A stretch of DNA of 7,135 nucleotides, taken from contig CAJXOV010000114.1 of the NCBI GenBank assembly GCA_913057815.1, forward strand, positions 1 to 7,135. The letters run 5' to 3'. Shown in pieces: positions 1-6,166 of the stretch (positions are counted from its first letter, which is position 1; the number at the start of each line of letters is the position of its first letter). The DNA is from an uncultured Flavobacteriales bacterium (GTDB taxonomy: Bacteria > Bacteroidota > Bacteroidia > Flavobacteriales_D > Sanyastnellaceae). A model generated the notes under the pieces. The model did not search any database. It was not told the origin of the DNA and saw only the letters and a program-made list of their open reading frames with translations. Made by a program: the position numbers and the translations under genes.

Positions 1-26
1 CAGCGTCAGATGTGTATAAGAGACAG
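1..26 (+). other. Untrimmed Nextera adapter (Read 1 side)
   Basis: Positions 8-26 are exactly the 19-bp Tn5 mosaic end used in Illumina Nextera libraries (AGATGTGTATAAGAGACAG). They are preceded by CAGCGTC, the 3' end of the Read 1 side adapter arm. This is library sequence and not genome. Native sequence begins at 27. The adapter happens to supply an ATG at 10-12 in frame with the downstream gene, producing the false protein start MCIRDS. Confidence 0.98.
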
Positions 27-27
27 T

Positions 28-573
28 ACTAATAGTGGATTCTTCAATAACAATTACCAAGAACTAGTTTCCATCATAGAAGTCTTAAGAAAGTCTAAGA
101 AGAAAGTTGTGCTTTTTGGAGTAACGTTTGGTCTTCTAGAAGTTATTGAAAATCATGCTCCTTTAAACTGGAGTCATGTAACCGTTATAGAAACTGGAGG
201 AATGAAAGGACGCGGTAGAGAACTTACGCGTTCAGAATTACATACTCACTTAAAGTCGCATTTAGGAGTGTCAGAAGTACATTCTGAATATGGAATGACC
301 GAACTATTGTCTCAAGGATATTCGAAAGGTGAAGTATTCTCAACACCTCCATGGATGAGAATTTTCACTCGGGAAGTTGATGACCCACTAACCCCTGCTC
401 GTCATAATCAAAATGGTGGAATTAACGTTATAGACTTGGCTAATATTGACTCATGTGCATTTATAGCCACTGATGATTTAGGCAAAACTCATGAAAGCGG
501 AACCTTCGAAATATTAGGAAGGTTTGATCATTCAGATGTTAGAGGATGTAATCTTCTTGTACAGGATCTCTAA
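28..573 (+). CDS. LuxE-like acyl-protein synthetase / acyltransferase, 5'-truncated
   Basis: This is the C-terminal part (about 181 residues) of a LuxE/PaaK-type acyl-adenylate-forming enzyme. Such proteins activate a carboxylic acid with ATP and pass the acyl group to a thiol; the substrate cannot be read from the sequence. Visible motifs are ETGGMKGRGRE (from about 190), HSEYGMTELLSQ (YGMTE at 289-303, resembling the Tyr-Gly-x-Thr-Glu motif of adenylating enzymes), ATDDLG, and GRFDHSDVRGCNL near the C-terminus. Bacteroidota homologues are, from memory, a little over 300 residues, so roughly the first 40-45% is missing. The ATG at 10 lies in adapter and is not a start. The first wholly native codon is at 28. 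The TAA stop at 571-573 overlaps the stop of convergent tyrS. No luxC- or luxD-like gene is in view, so a bioluminescence role is not implied. The family call is firm; the function is uncertain. Confidence 0.82.
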   Translation, partial: TNSGFFNNNYQELVSIIEVLRKSKKKVVLFGVTFGLLEVIENHAPLNWSHVTVIETGGMKGRGRELTRSELHTHLKSHLGVSEVHSEYGMTELLSQGYSKGEVFSTPPWMRIFTREVDDPLTPARHNQNGGINVIDLANIDSCAFIATDDLGKTHESGTFEILGRFDHSDVRGCNLLVQDL

Positions 574-1844
574 GAAATTACTTTAATAATAAAGTAGGTT
601 TTTTTACCGCGTTGCAAAAGCGCATACTTCCCATTCAATAAATCCTTCTTTCCCAGCTTATAATCCTCTCCTACTTTTGACTTATTAACGCTAACTGCAT
701 TTTCCTTTAATGCTCTTCTAGCTTCACCATTCGACTTTAAGAATCCTGTTTTTTCAGCCAATGCTGATATAATTCCCATCCCATCAAAATCAGCAGAAGA
801 AACTTCAGCTGTAGCACAGCCTGAAAACAAGTCATTAAAAGTAAGTTCATCTAGTTCAGCTAAATCTTCACTAGTTGATTTCCCAAAGAGTATTCCAGAA
901 GCTTTTATCGCTTTATCAAGCTCAATTTGGCCATGTACATAAGTCGTAATTTCTGTAGCCAATGCTTTTTGCAACGCTCTAGCTCCAGGGTTTTCTTCAT
1001 GTTCGGCTATGATAGAATTAATCTCAGTCTCATCTTTAAAAGTAAAAATCTTAATATAACTTTTAGCATCTTCATCAGAAGTGTTTAACCAAAACTGGTA
1101 AAACATATATGGAGAAGTTTTCTTAGGATCTAACCATACATTTCCTCCTTCTGACTTACCAAACTTAGTTCCATCAGCTTTTTTCACTAGAGGGGCCGTC
1201 AAAGCAAAAGATTCTCCTCTATTTATCCTTCTGACCATTTCAGTACCAGTGGTGATATTTCCCCATTGATCCGATCCACCCATTTGAAGTTTAACATCTC
1301 TGTTAGCGTTTAACCAACAAAAGTCATATCCTTGAATCAACTGGTAACTGAATTCAGTAAAAGATATCCCCTTTTCAATTCTCAACTTCACAGATTCTTT
1401 AGCCATCATGTAATTAACCGAAATATGTTTTCCTACATCTCTTATAAAGTCTAAAAAATTAATCCCTTTAAACCAGTCATAATTATTGACCATTTCTGCG
1501 CTATTCTCTCCACAGTCGAAATCTAGAAATTTCTCTAGTTGTGCTTTCTGACAATTCAAGTTATGATCAATGATAGATGTATCTAACAATTGACGTTCTG
1601 CTGATTTCCCAGAAGGATCTCCGACTAACCCCGTAGCACCGCCTATAAGCGCGAAAGGTTTATGCCCAGCCTTTTGTAAATGAACTAATAAAATAATCGG
1701 AACAAGATTTCCAATATGTAGAGAATCTGCTGTAGGATCAAAACCAACATAACCACTAGTCATCTCCTTTTCCAGTTGTTCTTCAATTCCAGGTGTAAAA
1801 TCATGTAATAGACCTCTCCACTTCAATTCTTGTACTAAGCTCAT
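570..1844 (-). CDS. tyrS: Tyrosine--tRNA ligase
   Basis: Cytoplasmic class I aminoacyl-tRNA synthetase that activates tyrosine with ATP and charges tRNA-Tyr. The 424 residues match the usual bacterial TyrRS length. The Rossmann catalytic domain carries the HIGH-type motif as HIGN (residues 43-46, within GFDPTADSLHIGN). It also has the tyrosine-site segment YQLIQGYDF (167-175), GGSDQWGN (189-196), and the KMSKS-type loop as KFGKS (227-231). The C-terminus from about 360 looks like an S4 RNA-binding domain (NGEARRALKENAVSVN, then a basic tail). All key motifs are intact. The ATG at 1842-1844 gives the normal N-terminus (MSLVQELKWRGLLHDFTPG). The gene follows murF by 31 bp on the same strand but has its own promoter candidate in that gap. 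Its TAG stop overlaps the stop of the convergent LuxE-like gene by four bases. Confidence 0.97.
   Translation of the reverse strand: MSLVQELKWRGLLHDFTPGIEEQLEKEMTSGYVGFDPTADSLHIGNLVPIILLVHLQKAGHKPFALIGGATGLVGDPSGKSAERQLLDTSIIDHNLNCQKAQLEKFLDFDCGENSAEMVNNYDWFKGINFLDFIRDVGKHISVNYMMAKESVKLRIEKGISFTEFSYQLIQGYDFCWLNANRDVKLQMGGSDQWGNITTGTEMVRRINRGESFALTAPLVKKADGTKFGKSEGGNVWLDPKKTSPYMFYQFWLNTSDEDAKSYIKIFTFKDETEINSIIAEHEENPGARALQKALATEITTYVHGQIELDKAIKASGILFGKSTSEDLAELDELTFNDLFSGCATAEVSSADFDGMGIISALAEKTGFLKSNGEARRALKENAVSVNKSKVGEDYKLGKKDLLNGKYALLQRGKKTYFIIKVIS
579..605 (+). terminator. Candidate weak intrinsic terminator inside tyrS 3' end
   Basis: A perfect 7-bp inverted repeat, TACTTTA (579-585) and TAAAGTA (590-596), has a 4-base loop. 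Two G residues and a run of seven T (599-605) follow it. It begins six bases after the stop of the LuxE-like gene, in the right place and orientation to end that transcript, while lying inside the last codons of the opposing tyrS. The stem has only one G-C pair, so it would be weak. It could be a chance product of AT-rich coding sequence. Confidence 0.35.
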
Positions 1845-1866
1845 TTTTTATTCTTTTATTAGGGCG

Positions 1867-1874
1867 CAAAGATA
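1867..1874 (-). promoter_or_regulatory. Bacteroidota-type -7 promoter element for tyrS
   Basis: Read on the minus strand, the 31-bp murF-tyrS gap contains TATCTTTG, an exact match to the Bacteroidota -7 consensus TAnnTTTG. It lies 22 bases before the tyrS ATG, which would leave a short AT-rich leader. A TTG lies about 25 bases further upstream inside the end of murF. That spacing is somewhat longer than usual for the -33 element, so the upstream half is doubtful. Confidence 0.55.
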
Positions 1875-1875
1875 G

Positions 1876-3177
1876 TTAGAGTTTATCTTCTAGCACCTCC
1901 AATTTTATACCTCTCGATCCTTTAATTAGAATTACCTTATCTATAAGATTTAGCGTATCGTTATCATTCAATAATTCCTGAGTATTGATATAACACCTTA
2001 CGGCACTGCCCCCTTTAGCCTCAGAATACTCCTTACCGACAAAGACCCCATTCAATCCTAGTTCTTTTGTGAACGCTATCATTTCTTTATGTGCACCAAT
2101 TGATAGATCTCCTAGTTCTAACATGTCTCCCAGAATGAAAAACTTAGAGTCTTTAGAAAAACTCATTCCTGACAGATTTAGCAAGGATTCTTTAGTGCTT
2201 GTAATATTAGCATTATATGCATCTAAGATCAACGTATTTTTATCCGTCCTCTTAATTTGACTCCGGTTATTTCTAGGAGTATAACCTTCTATGCTTGAAT
2301 TAATTCTATTTTCAGGTATGCCAAAATGAGTCCCAACCGCTATAGCAGCCAATGCGTTTTCCAAATTATACTTTCCTGTTAAGTTGGTTTTAATTTCAGG
2401 AGAGGAATAACCCTCCATTGTCCACTTAAACTTAAGAGTTATATCATGGTTAGTCACTTCTGCATGTAATGGACTTTTTCCAGAAATACTGTAATGAGAA
2501 ATGTTGTTTAAATTTTCTCCCATCTCTTTTAAAGAAGAGTTATCAGAATTCATAAAAACTATAGAACCTCTACTGCCAAGAAAATCATACAGCTCTTTTT
2601 TGGTTTTCTTTATATTTTCAAAACTCCCAAATCCTTCCAAATGGGCTTGCCCAACATTAGTGATCAATCCACAGGTAGGAAGACAGATTTCACATAATTC
2701 TGAAATATCTCCAATCTTACTGGCACCCATTTCAATAACTGCTATTTCATGCTCTGTATTAATCTTTAATATGGAAAGCGGTACTCCAATATGATTGTTA
2801 TAATTCCCTTCTGTAGCATAGCAATTAAGATCTGAAGAAAGTACAGAGTGAAGTAATTCTTTGGTGGTGGTTTTTCCATTCGTTCCAGTTATGCCAACAA
2901 TAGGGATAACAAGAGTCTTCCTATAATCCAAAGCCAAATTCTGCAGTGCTATTAATGAATCTTCTACTACAATAATATCATCTCTTTTTATTACTTCATC
3001 ACTCTGGACTACAGCTAGAGAACATCCTTGATCCAAAGCTTTATCAGCATATAAACTCCCGTCAAAGTTTTCACCTTTAAGCCCAAAGAAAATGGCGCCT
3101 TTCTTTATTTCTCTAGTATCAGTGCATACTAAACCTACTTTTAAAAACTGCTCAAGTAAACGTTCTCTGATGTTCAT
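1876..3177 (-). CDS. murF: UDP-N-acetylmuramoyl-tripeptide--D-alanyl-D-alanine ligase
   Basis: MurF is the cytoplasmic Mur ligase that adds D-Ala-D-Ala to the UDP-MurNAc-tripeptide, completing the soluble peptidoglycan precursor. The 433 residues are normal for the family. The N-terminal substrate domain has DTREIKKGAIFFGLKGENFDG (20-40). The central ATPase domain has the P-loop GITGTNGKTTTKE (95-107), then VIEMGASKIGDI and the MurF-typical AHLEGFGSFENIKKTKKELY, whose lysines include the likely carbamylated one. The C-terminal domain has the DAYNAN motif (319-324), followed here by Ile-Thr-Ser where Pro-x-Ser is usual, and LGDMLELG. The ATG at 3175-3177 is the natural start, with no strong Shine-Dalgarno. 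The gene lies downstream of gldJ but behind a strong terminator, so it either has its own promoter or depends on read-through. No convincing promoter element is visible in the short gap between terminator and start. Confidence 0.95.
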   Translation of the reverse strand: MNIRERLLEQFLKVGLVCTDTREIKKGAIFFGLKGENFDGSLYADKALDQGCSLAVVQSDEVIKRDDIIVVEDSLIALQNLALDYRKTLVIPIVGITGTNGKTTTKELLHSVLSSDLNCYATEGNYNNHIGVPLSILKINTEHEIAVIEMGASKIGDISELCEICLPTCGLITNVGQAHLEGFGSFENIKKTKKELYDFLGSRGSIVFMNSDNSSLKEMGENLNNISHYSISGKSPLHAEVTNHDITLKFKWTMEGYSSPEIKTNLTGKYNLENALAAIAVGTHFGIPENRINSSIEGYTPRNNRSQIKRTDKNTLILDAYNANITSTKESLLNLSGMSFSKDSKFFILGDMLELGDLSIGAHKEMIAFTKELGLNGVFVGKEYSEAKGGSAVRCYINTQELLNDNDTLNLIDKVILIKGSRGIKLEVLEDKL

Positions 3178-3205
3178 TAATAATTTTTCAATAAAGTAAA
3201 GACAT

Positions 3206-3240
3206 AAAAAAACCGCCTTGGCTAAGCCAAGGCGGTTTTT
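3206..3240 (-). terminator. Strong intrinsic terminator after gldJ
   Basis: A perfect 10-bp GC-rich stem, CCGCCTTGGC (3213-3222) paired with GCCAAGGCGG (3226-3235), has a 3-base loop. A and T runs flank it. On the minus strand the hairpin is followed by seven T (complement of 3206-3212), and it starts 24 bases after the gldJ stop, so it should end the porP-like/gldJ transcript. The stem is more GC-rich than its surroundings. The T run on the plus strand (3236-3240) also makes it potentially bidirectional, but no plus-strand gene leads into it. Confidence 0.93.
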
Positions 3241-3263
3241 ATAAAAAATTCATTGTTTTATAC

Positions 3264-5009
3264 TTATTCAGAAGCTATTCCTACTGGGCTTCCTACTCTG
3301 TGCATAGCACATCTGAAACCAATAGTAGCAGTTCTTTGTCTTTCATCTAAGAATCTTCTTGAACCTGGTATAGTCCAGAAAGCTCTATCTCTCCACGAAC
3401 CACCCTTATAAACTCTAGCTTTATCATTAACTAGAGTAGTAACACCCCAGTCATACATTCTAGCATCTTTTTCTTCATATGAAGGATCCGTATACCTGAT
3501 ACTTGATTCGAAATCACCATCTAAATAATTGATATTATCTGATTTTCTATAATTTCTTCTATCGATATTTTCAGCAGTAGTAACATCTCTTTTTCTCAAT
3601 TCACCTGGCTGAGCTAATACATATTCTGAAACACCATCTAGTAAGTCAGGAGCAAATGTTGATTCAGAATCTTTAATAGCATCTATTCCTTCCTGAACCT
3701 TATACATAGCTTCTTCCTGATTGTTATTGTTCACGTCTTCTTGCGCACCTGTCAAGAAGCTATTCACATTATCAAGAAGGTTTAAATCAGTATCTCTCAA
3801 TCTAGATTGAGCCAATTTTTTATACGTTTCTAAATAAGCTTGAATTCCGTCAATATCATAAACTACATAATCATACTTTGGGGCCAAATACCCTTCACTA
3901 TCTAGAACTTTAGTCTGGAAATTATTTCCTCTAAAAGCTCTAAATTCACTCTTGTCATCTGGAGACAATGGTCTGTAAACATCCATTACCCACTCACTAA
4001 CATTTCCAGCCATATTATATAAACCATAGTCATTAGGTGGATAAGAATAAACTGGAGCTGTAATATCTGCATTATCATTAAGTGCTCCTGCTACTCCCAT
4101 CATATCACCTCTACCTCTCACGAAGTTGGCATTAATGGTTCCATAATAGTTATCTCCGCTATTATCATTTCTTACGTAATGACCATTCCATGGGTAAGTC
4201 TTTCTGTTAGTAATTAGCTCTTGATAAGAGTTTCCGATAAGACCTAATGCCGCATACTCCCATTCAGCTTCAGTAGGTAAACGGTATCTTGGTAATAAGA
4301 TTCCGTCTTCCATTCTTACGTTTCTATACCCACTACTTAAAGGATTTAAATCAGTAAGACCATCATTTGCTTTTTCACCTTCATATTGACCACCAAAATA
4401 GGAATCAGTAGTAAAGTGTTCTTCATCAACTTGAGCACTTGGGTTATGAACCAGGAGACCTTCTCTAACAAGAATTAACTCATTTACTCTGTCTGTTCTC
4501 CAAGCACAAAAATCATTTGCCTGCAGCCAATTCACTCCTACTACTGGATAATCATCGTAAGCTGGGTGACGAAGATATAGTTCTATAAATGGCTCATTAT
4601 ATTCCATTTTCTCTCTCCACACTAAAGTATCAGGAAGAGCATTTCTATGAATCTCAGGGTAAGAGTCTCCATAAATTCTTTTTAACCAATAAAGGTATTC
4701 TCTCCAATATAAGTTTGTAACCTCTGTTTCGTCAATGTAAAATGAAGACACAGTAACTCTTCTCGGCTGGGCATCCCAACTAAAGTTAACATCATCCTCA
4801 ACTCTACCCATGGTATATGTACCACCTTCAATTAGCACTAATCCTGGACCAGTCTCTTGTTCTATATATGGTGGCTTTTCAAACCCCCCATTTTCAGAAT
4901 CATTATAGTTCCACCCTGTAGCACCAGATCTTCCACTGCTACCACATGAGTATAGAAAAAACACTAACCCGAATACGGCCAGAGAATATAAAATTTGCAG
5001 ATTTTTCAT
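3264..5009 (-). CDS. gldJ: Type IX secretion / gliding motility lipoprotein GldJ
   Basis: GldJ is an outer-membrane lipoprotein that, in Flavobacterium johnsoniae, is required for gliding and type IX secretion and stabilises GldK. The N-terminus is a lipoprotein signal peptide with lipobox LYSC and lipidated Cys22, followed by a Gly/Ser-rich linker. An FGE/SUMF1-like fold follows: LVLIEGGTYTMG (57-68), FYIDETEVTN (90-99), YPVVGVNW, RLPTEAEWEYAALG, MAGNVSEW (333-340), GGSWRDRAFW (536-545) and GFRCAM (564-569). A roughly 195-residue stretch separates the last two blocks. It contains a polar helix-rich segment at about 389-450 and then the GldJ-like RRNYRKSDNINYLDGD. At 581 residues it is close to F. 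johnsoniae GldJ (about 560, from memory) and longer than GldK. The start ATG at 5007-5009 is preceded by purine-rich AAGGAAAAGGAAATC. It lies 36 bp after the PorP/SprF-like gene, probably in one transcript. GldK is the main alternative; the sequence blocks and the porU and murF neighbours favour GldJ. Confidence 0.9.
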   Translation of the reverse strand: MKNLQILYSLAVFGLVFFLYSCGSSGRSGATGWNYNDSENGGFEKPPYIEQETGPGLVLIEGGTYTMGRVEDDVNFSWDAQPRRVTVSSFYIDETEVTNLYWREYLYWLKRIYGDSYPEIHRNALPDTLVWREKMEYNEPFIELYLRHPAYDDYPVVGVNWLQANDFCAWRTDRVNELILVREGLLVHNPSAQVDEEHFTTDSYFGGQYEGEKANDGLTDLNPLSSGYRNVRMEDGILLPRYRLPTEAEWEYAALGLIGNSYQELITNRKTYPWNGHYVRNDNSGDNYYGTINANFVRGRGDMMGVAGALNDNADITAPVYSYPPNDYGLYNMAGNVSEWVMDVYRPLSPDDKSEFRAFRGNNFQTKVLDSEGYLAPKYDYVVYDIDGIQAYLETYKKLAQSRLRDTDLNLLDNVNSFLTGAQEDVNNNNQEEAMYKVQEGIDAIKDSESTFAPDLLDGVSEYVLAQPGELRKRDVTTAENIDRRNYRKSDNINYLDGDFESSIRYTDPSYEEKDARMYDWGVTTLVNDKARVYKGGSWRDRAFWTIPGSRRFLDERQRTATIGFRCAMHRVGSPVGIASE

Positions 5010-5045
5010 GATTTCCTTTTCCTTAGGTTTCTTAATATCTTAAAA

Positions 5046-6020
5046 CTAGAACGATGGGCAGTTTATTGTTCTAAACTTAGTTCGTACTGGCTTACAGTCA
5101 AATTGAATAGTCATGGTAAGCTCATGAGAACCTCCACTACTTGGTGTCAATTGAGAGATAGTTACGTCATAACTATATCCAAATTTAATTACATCAGTTT
5201 GTACTCCAACAAGTGCTATGAATGAGTCATCGAATCTATACCAAACCCCACCAACTAATGGCCCTTTACTTACATAGAGACCTACATTAATCTGTTGGAA
5301 TTCTCCTTGTCTTTGATAAAGCACATTCGGAGATAATTTAGCATCACTATTTCTTCTTCTTTTATCGATAGGAATTACCGCTCCTGCGTGACCAGTGAAT
5401 CTCATAGGCAAAGGAGAATTCCCTACTACTAAAGATTCATTAGGCTCAGTCAAATGGTGAACACTTCCACCGAAATAAAATCTATCACTAAATCCTAATA
5501 TACCAGCAGAGAAATCTACATTATTCGCCTGGCCTCCTCTAGGAAGTTCAGCCGTTTCATAAATAAATCCGCTTCTTTCATCGATCATATCGTTGAAAGT
5601 CAATTTAGACCAATCTAAGCTCTTCTGAAAATATTTCACTTCAAGTCCAGCTTTTAGAGAGAAAGTACGTGATAGCGCTTTTTGATAAGAATAAATACCT
5701 GCGACAGAAGTAGTCCTAAGAGTTCCTCTACCAGCTTGATCATTCATTACAATCAGTCCTAAACCTCCACTAATGGTAGGGATATGCTGGTCATAACTGG
5801 CACTAGTCGTAACATAAGCTCCACTTAAAGAAGGCCATTGATTACGGTATGCCATTACGAGCCTAGGACATCTAGCCGTTCCAGCAAAAGCCGGGTTTAA
5901 ATACAAAGGGTTCGCGTAAAACTGGGTAAACTGCGGATCTTGAGCCTTAGCTTCTGAAGATACAGTTAGGGTTAGCACGAAAGCAAGTCCAAGGGTTATA
6001 AGTACTTGTGTTATTCTCAT
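5046..6020 (-). CDS. PorP/SprF family type IX secretion outer-membrane protein
   Basis: Predicted outer-membrane beta-barrel of the PorP/SprF family. Members either belong to the T9SS core (PorP) or help particular cargo reach the surface (SprF with SprB). The family signature DPQFTQFYANPLYLNPAFAG directly follows the signal peptide. Beta-barrel-like strands then run to the end, with GGLGLIVMNDQAG and FGGSVHHLTEPNESL as further family-like segments. From the ATG at 6018-6020 the protein has 324 residues. It begins MRITQVLITLGLAFVLTLTV, with likely signal peptidase I cleavage after AKA (residue 26). An in-frame TTG 33 bases upstream (6051-6053) would add 11 residues before the signal peptide and is less likely. 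The C-terminus has two cysteines (FDCKPV and NCPSF). The gene precedes gldJ by 36 bp, which points to a T9SS role. It is not next to porKLMN or a visible SprB-like adhesin, so I give no porP or sprF symbol. Confidence 0.9.
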   Translation of the reverse strand: MRITQVLITLGLAFVLTLTVSSEAKAQDPQFTQFYANPLYLNPAFAGTARCPRLVMAYRNQWPSLSGAYVTTSASYDQHIPTISGGLGLIVMNDQAGRGTLRTTSVAGIYSYQKALSRTFSLKAGLEVKYFQKSLDWSKLTFNDMIDERSGFIYETAELPRGGQANNVDFSAGILGFSDRFYFGGSVHHLTEPNESLVVGNSPLPMRFTGHAGAVIPIDKRRRNSDAKLSPNVLYQRQGEFQQINVGLYVSKGPLVGGVWYRFDDSFIALVGVQTDVIKFGYSYDVTISQLTPSSGGSHELTMTIQFDCKPVRTKFRTINCPSF

Positions 6021-6166
6021 CTTCTGACAGTATACATTTGTTTCAAACAGCAATTATACAAAATTTAACGGCTGTAGTTAATTTTTCCACTTTCTTACAA
6101 TATGAATAGCCAATCATCGTTTTCTTTGTTGCTTGGTAATACAAGCACAAAACAACATTTTATAAT
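6021..6166. promoter_or_regulatory. Divergent promoter region between PorP/SprF-like gene and porU
   Basis: These 146 AT-rich bases lie between two start codons facing away from each other and must hold promoters for both. On the plus strand TACATTTG (6033-6040) matches TAnnTTTG exactly but would give porU a leader over 110 bases long. TTTCTTTG (6121-6128) is one base off and better placed. On the minus strand a TAAATTTTG near-match (complement of 6059-6067) sits about 38 bases before the porP-like ATG. None has a well-spaced TTG at -33, so individual assignments are weak. Confidence 0.45.

Noticed and set aside
1..26. Possible natural Tn5/IS50 mosaic end marking a transposon insertion
   Set aside because: The flanking CAGCGTC at the left and CCGAGC at the right are Illumina Nextera adapter arms, and both sit exactly at the contig ends. 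No transposase is present. This is library sequence.
2069..2260. Open plus-strand frame of 63 codons opposite murF
   Set aside because: It lies wholly within intact murF on the other strand, has no recognisable domain, and is best explained as a shadow of coding sequence.
2501..2794. Open plus-strand frame of 97 codons opposite murF
   Set aside because: It overlaps the MurF ATPase domain in antisense. Its composition is a by-product of the murF codons and no start signal supports it.
3264..5009. A functional formylglycine-generating (sulfatase-modifying) enzyme
   Set aside because: The FGE-like fold is present, but the lipoprotein anchor, the GldJ-type sequence blocks and the porU/PorP neighbours point to the structural motility/secretion lipoprotein. 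No sulfatase gene is nearby.
4995..5225. Open plus-strand frame of 76 codons across the gldJ/porP-like junction
   Set aside because: It is antisense to the gldJ signal peptide and the porP-like C-terminus, both well supported, and shows no family resemblance.
6039..6049. Small palindrome TGTTTCAAACA in the divergent region as an operator
   Set aside because: It is only 5+1+5 bases, AT-rich and single-copy. Such repeats are expected by chance in this composition.
6021..6053. Extended start of the PorP/SprF-like protein at TTG 6051-6053
   Set aside because: It would place 11 mostly polar residues before a complete signal peptide that begins naturally at the ATG at 6018-6020.
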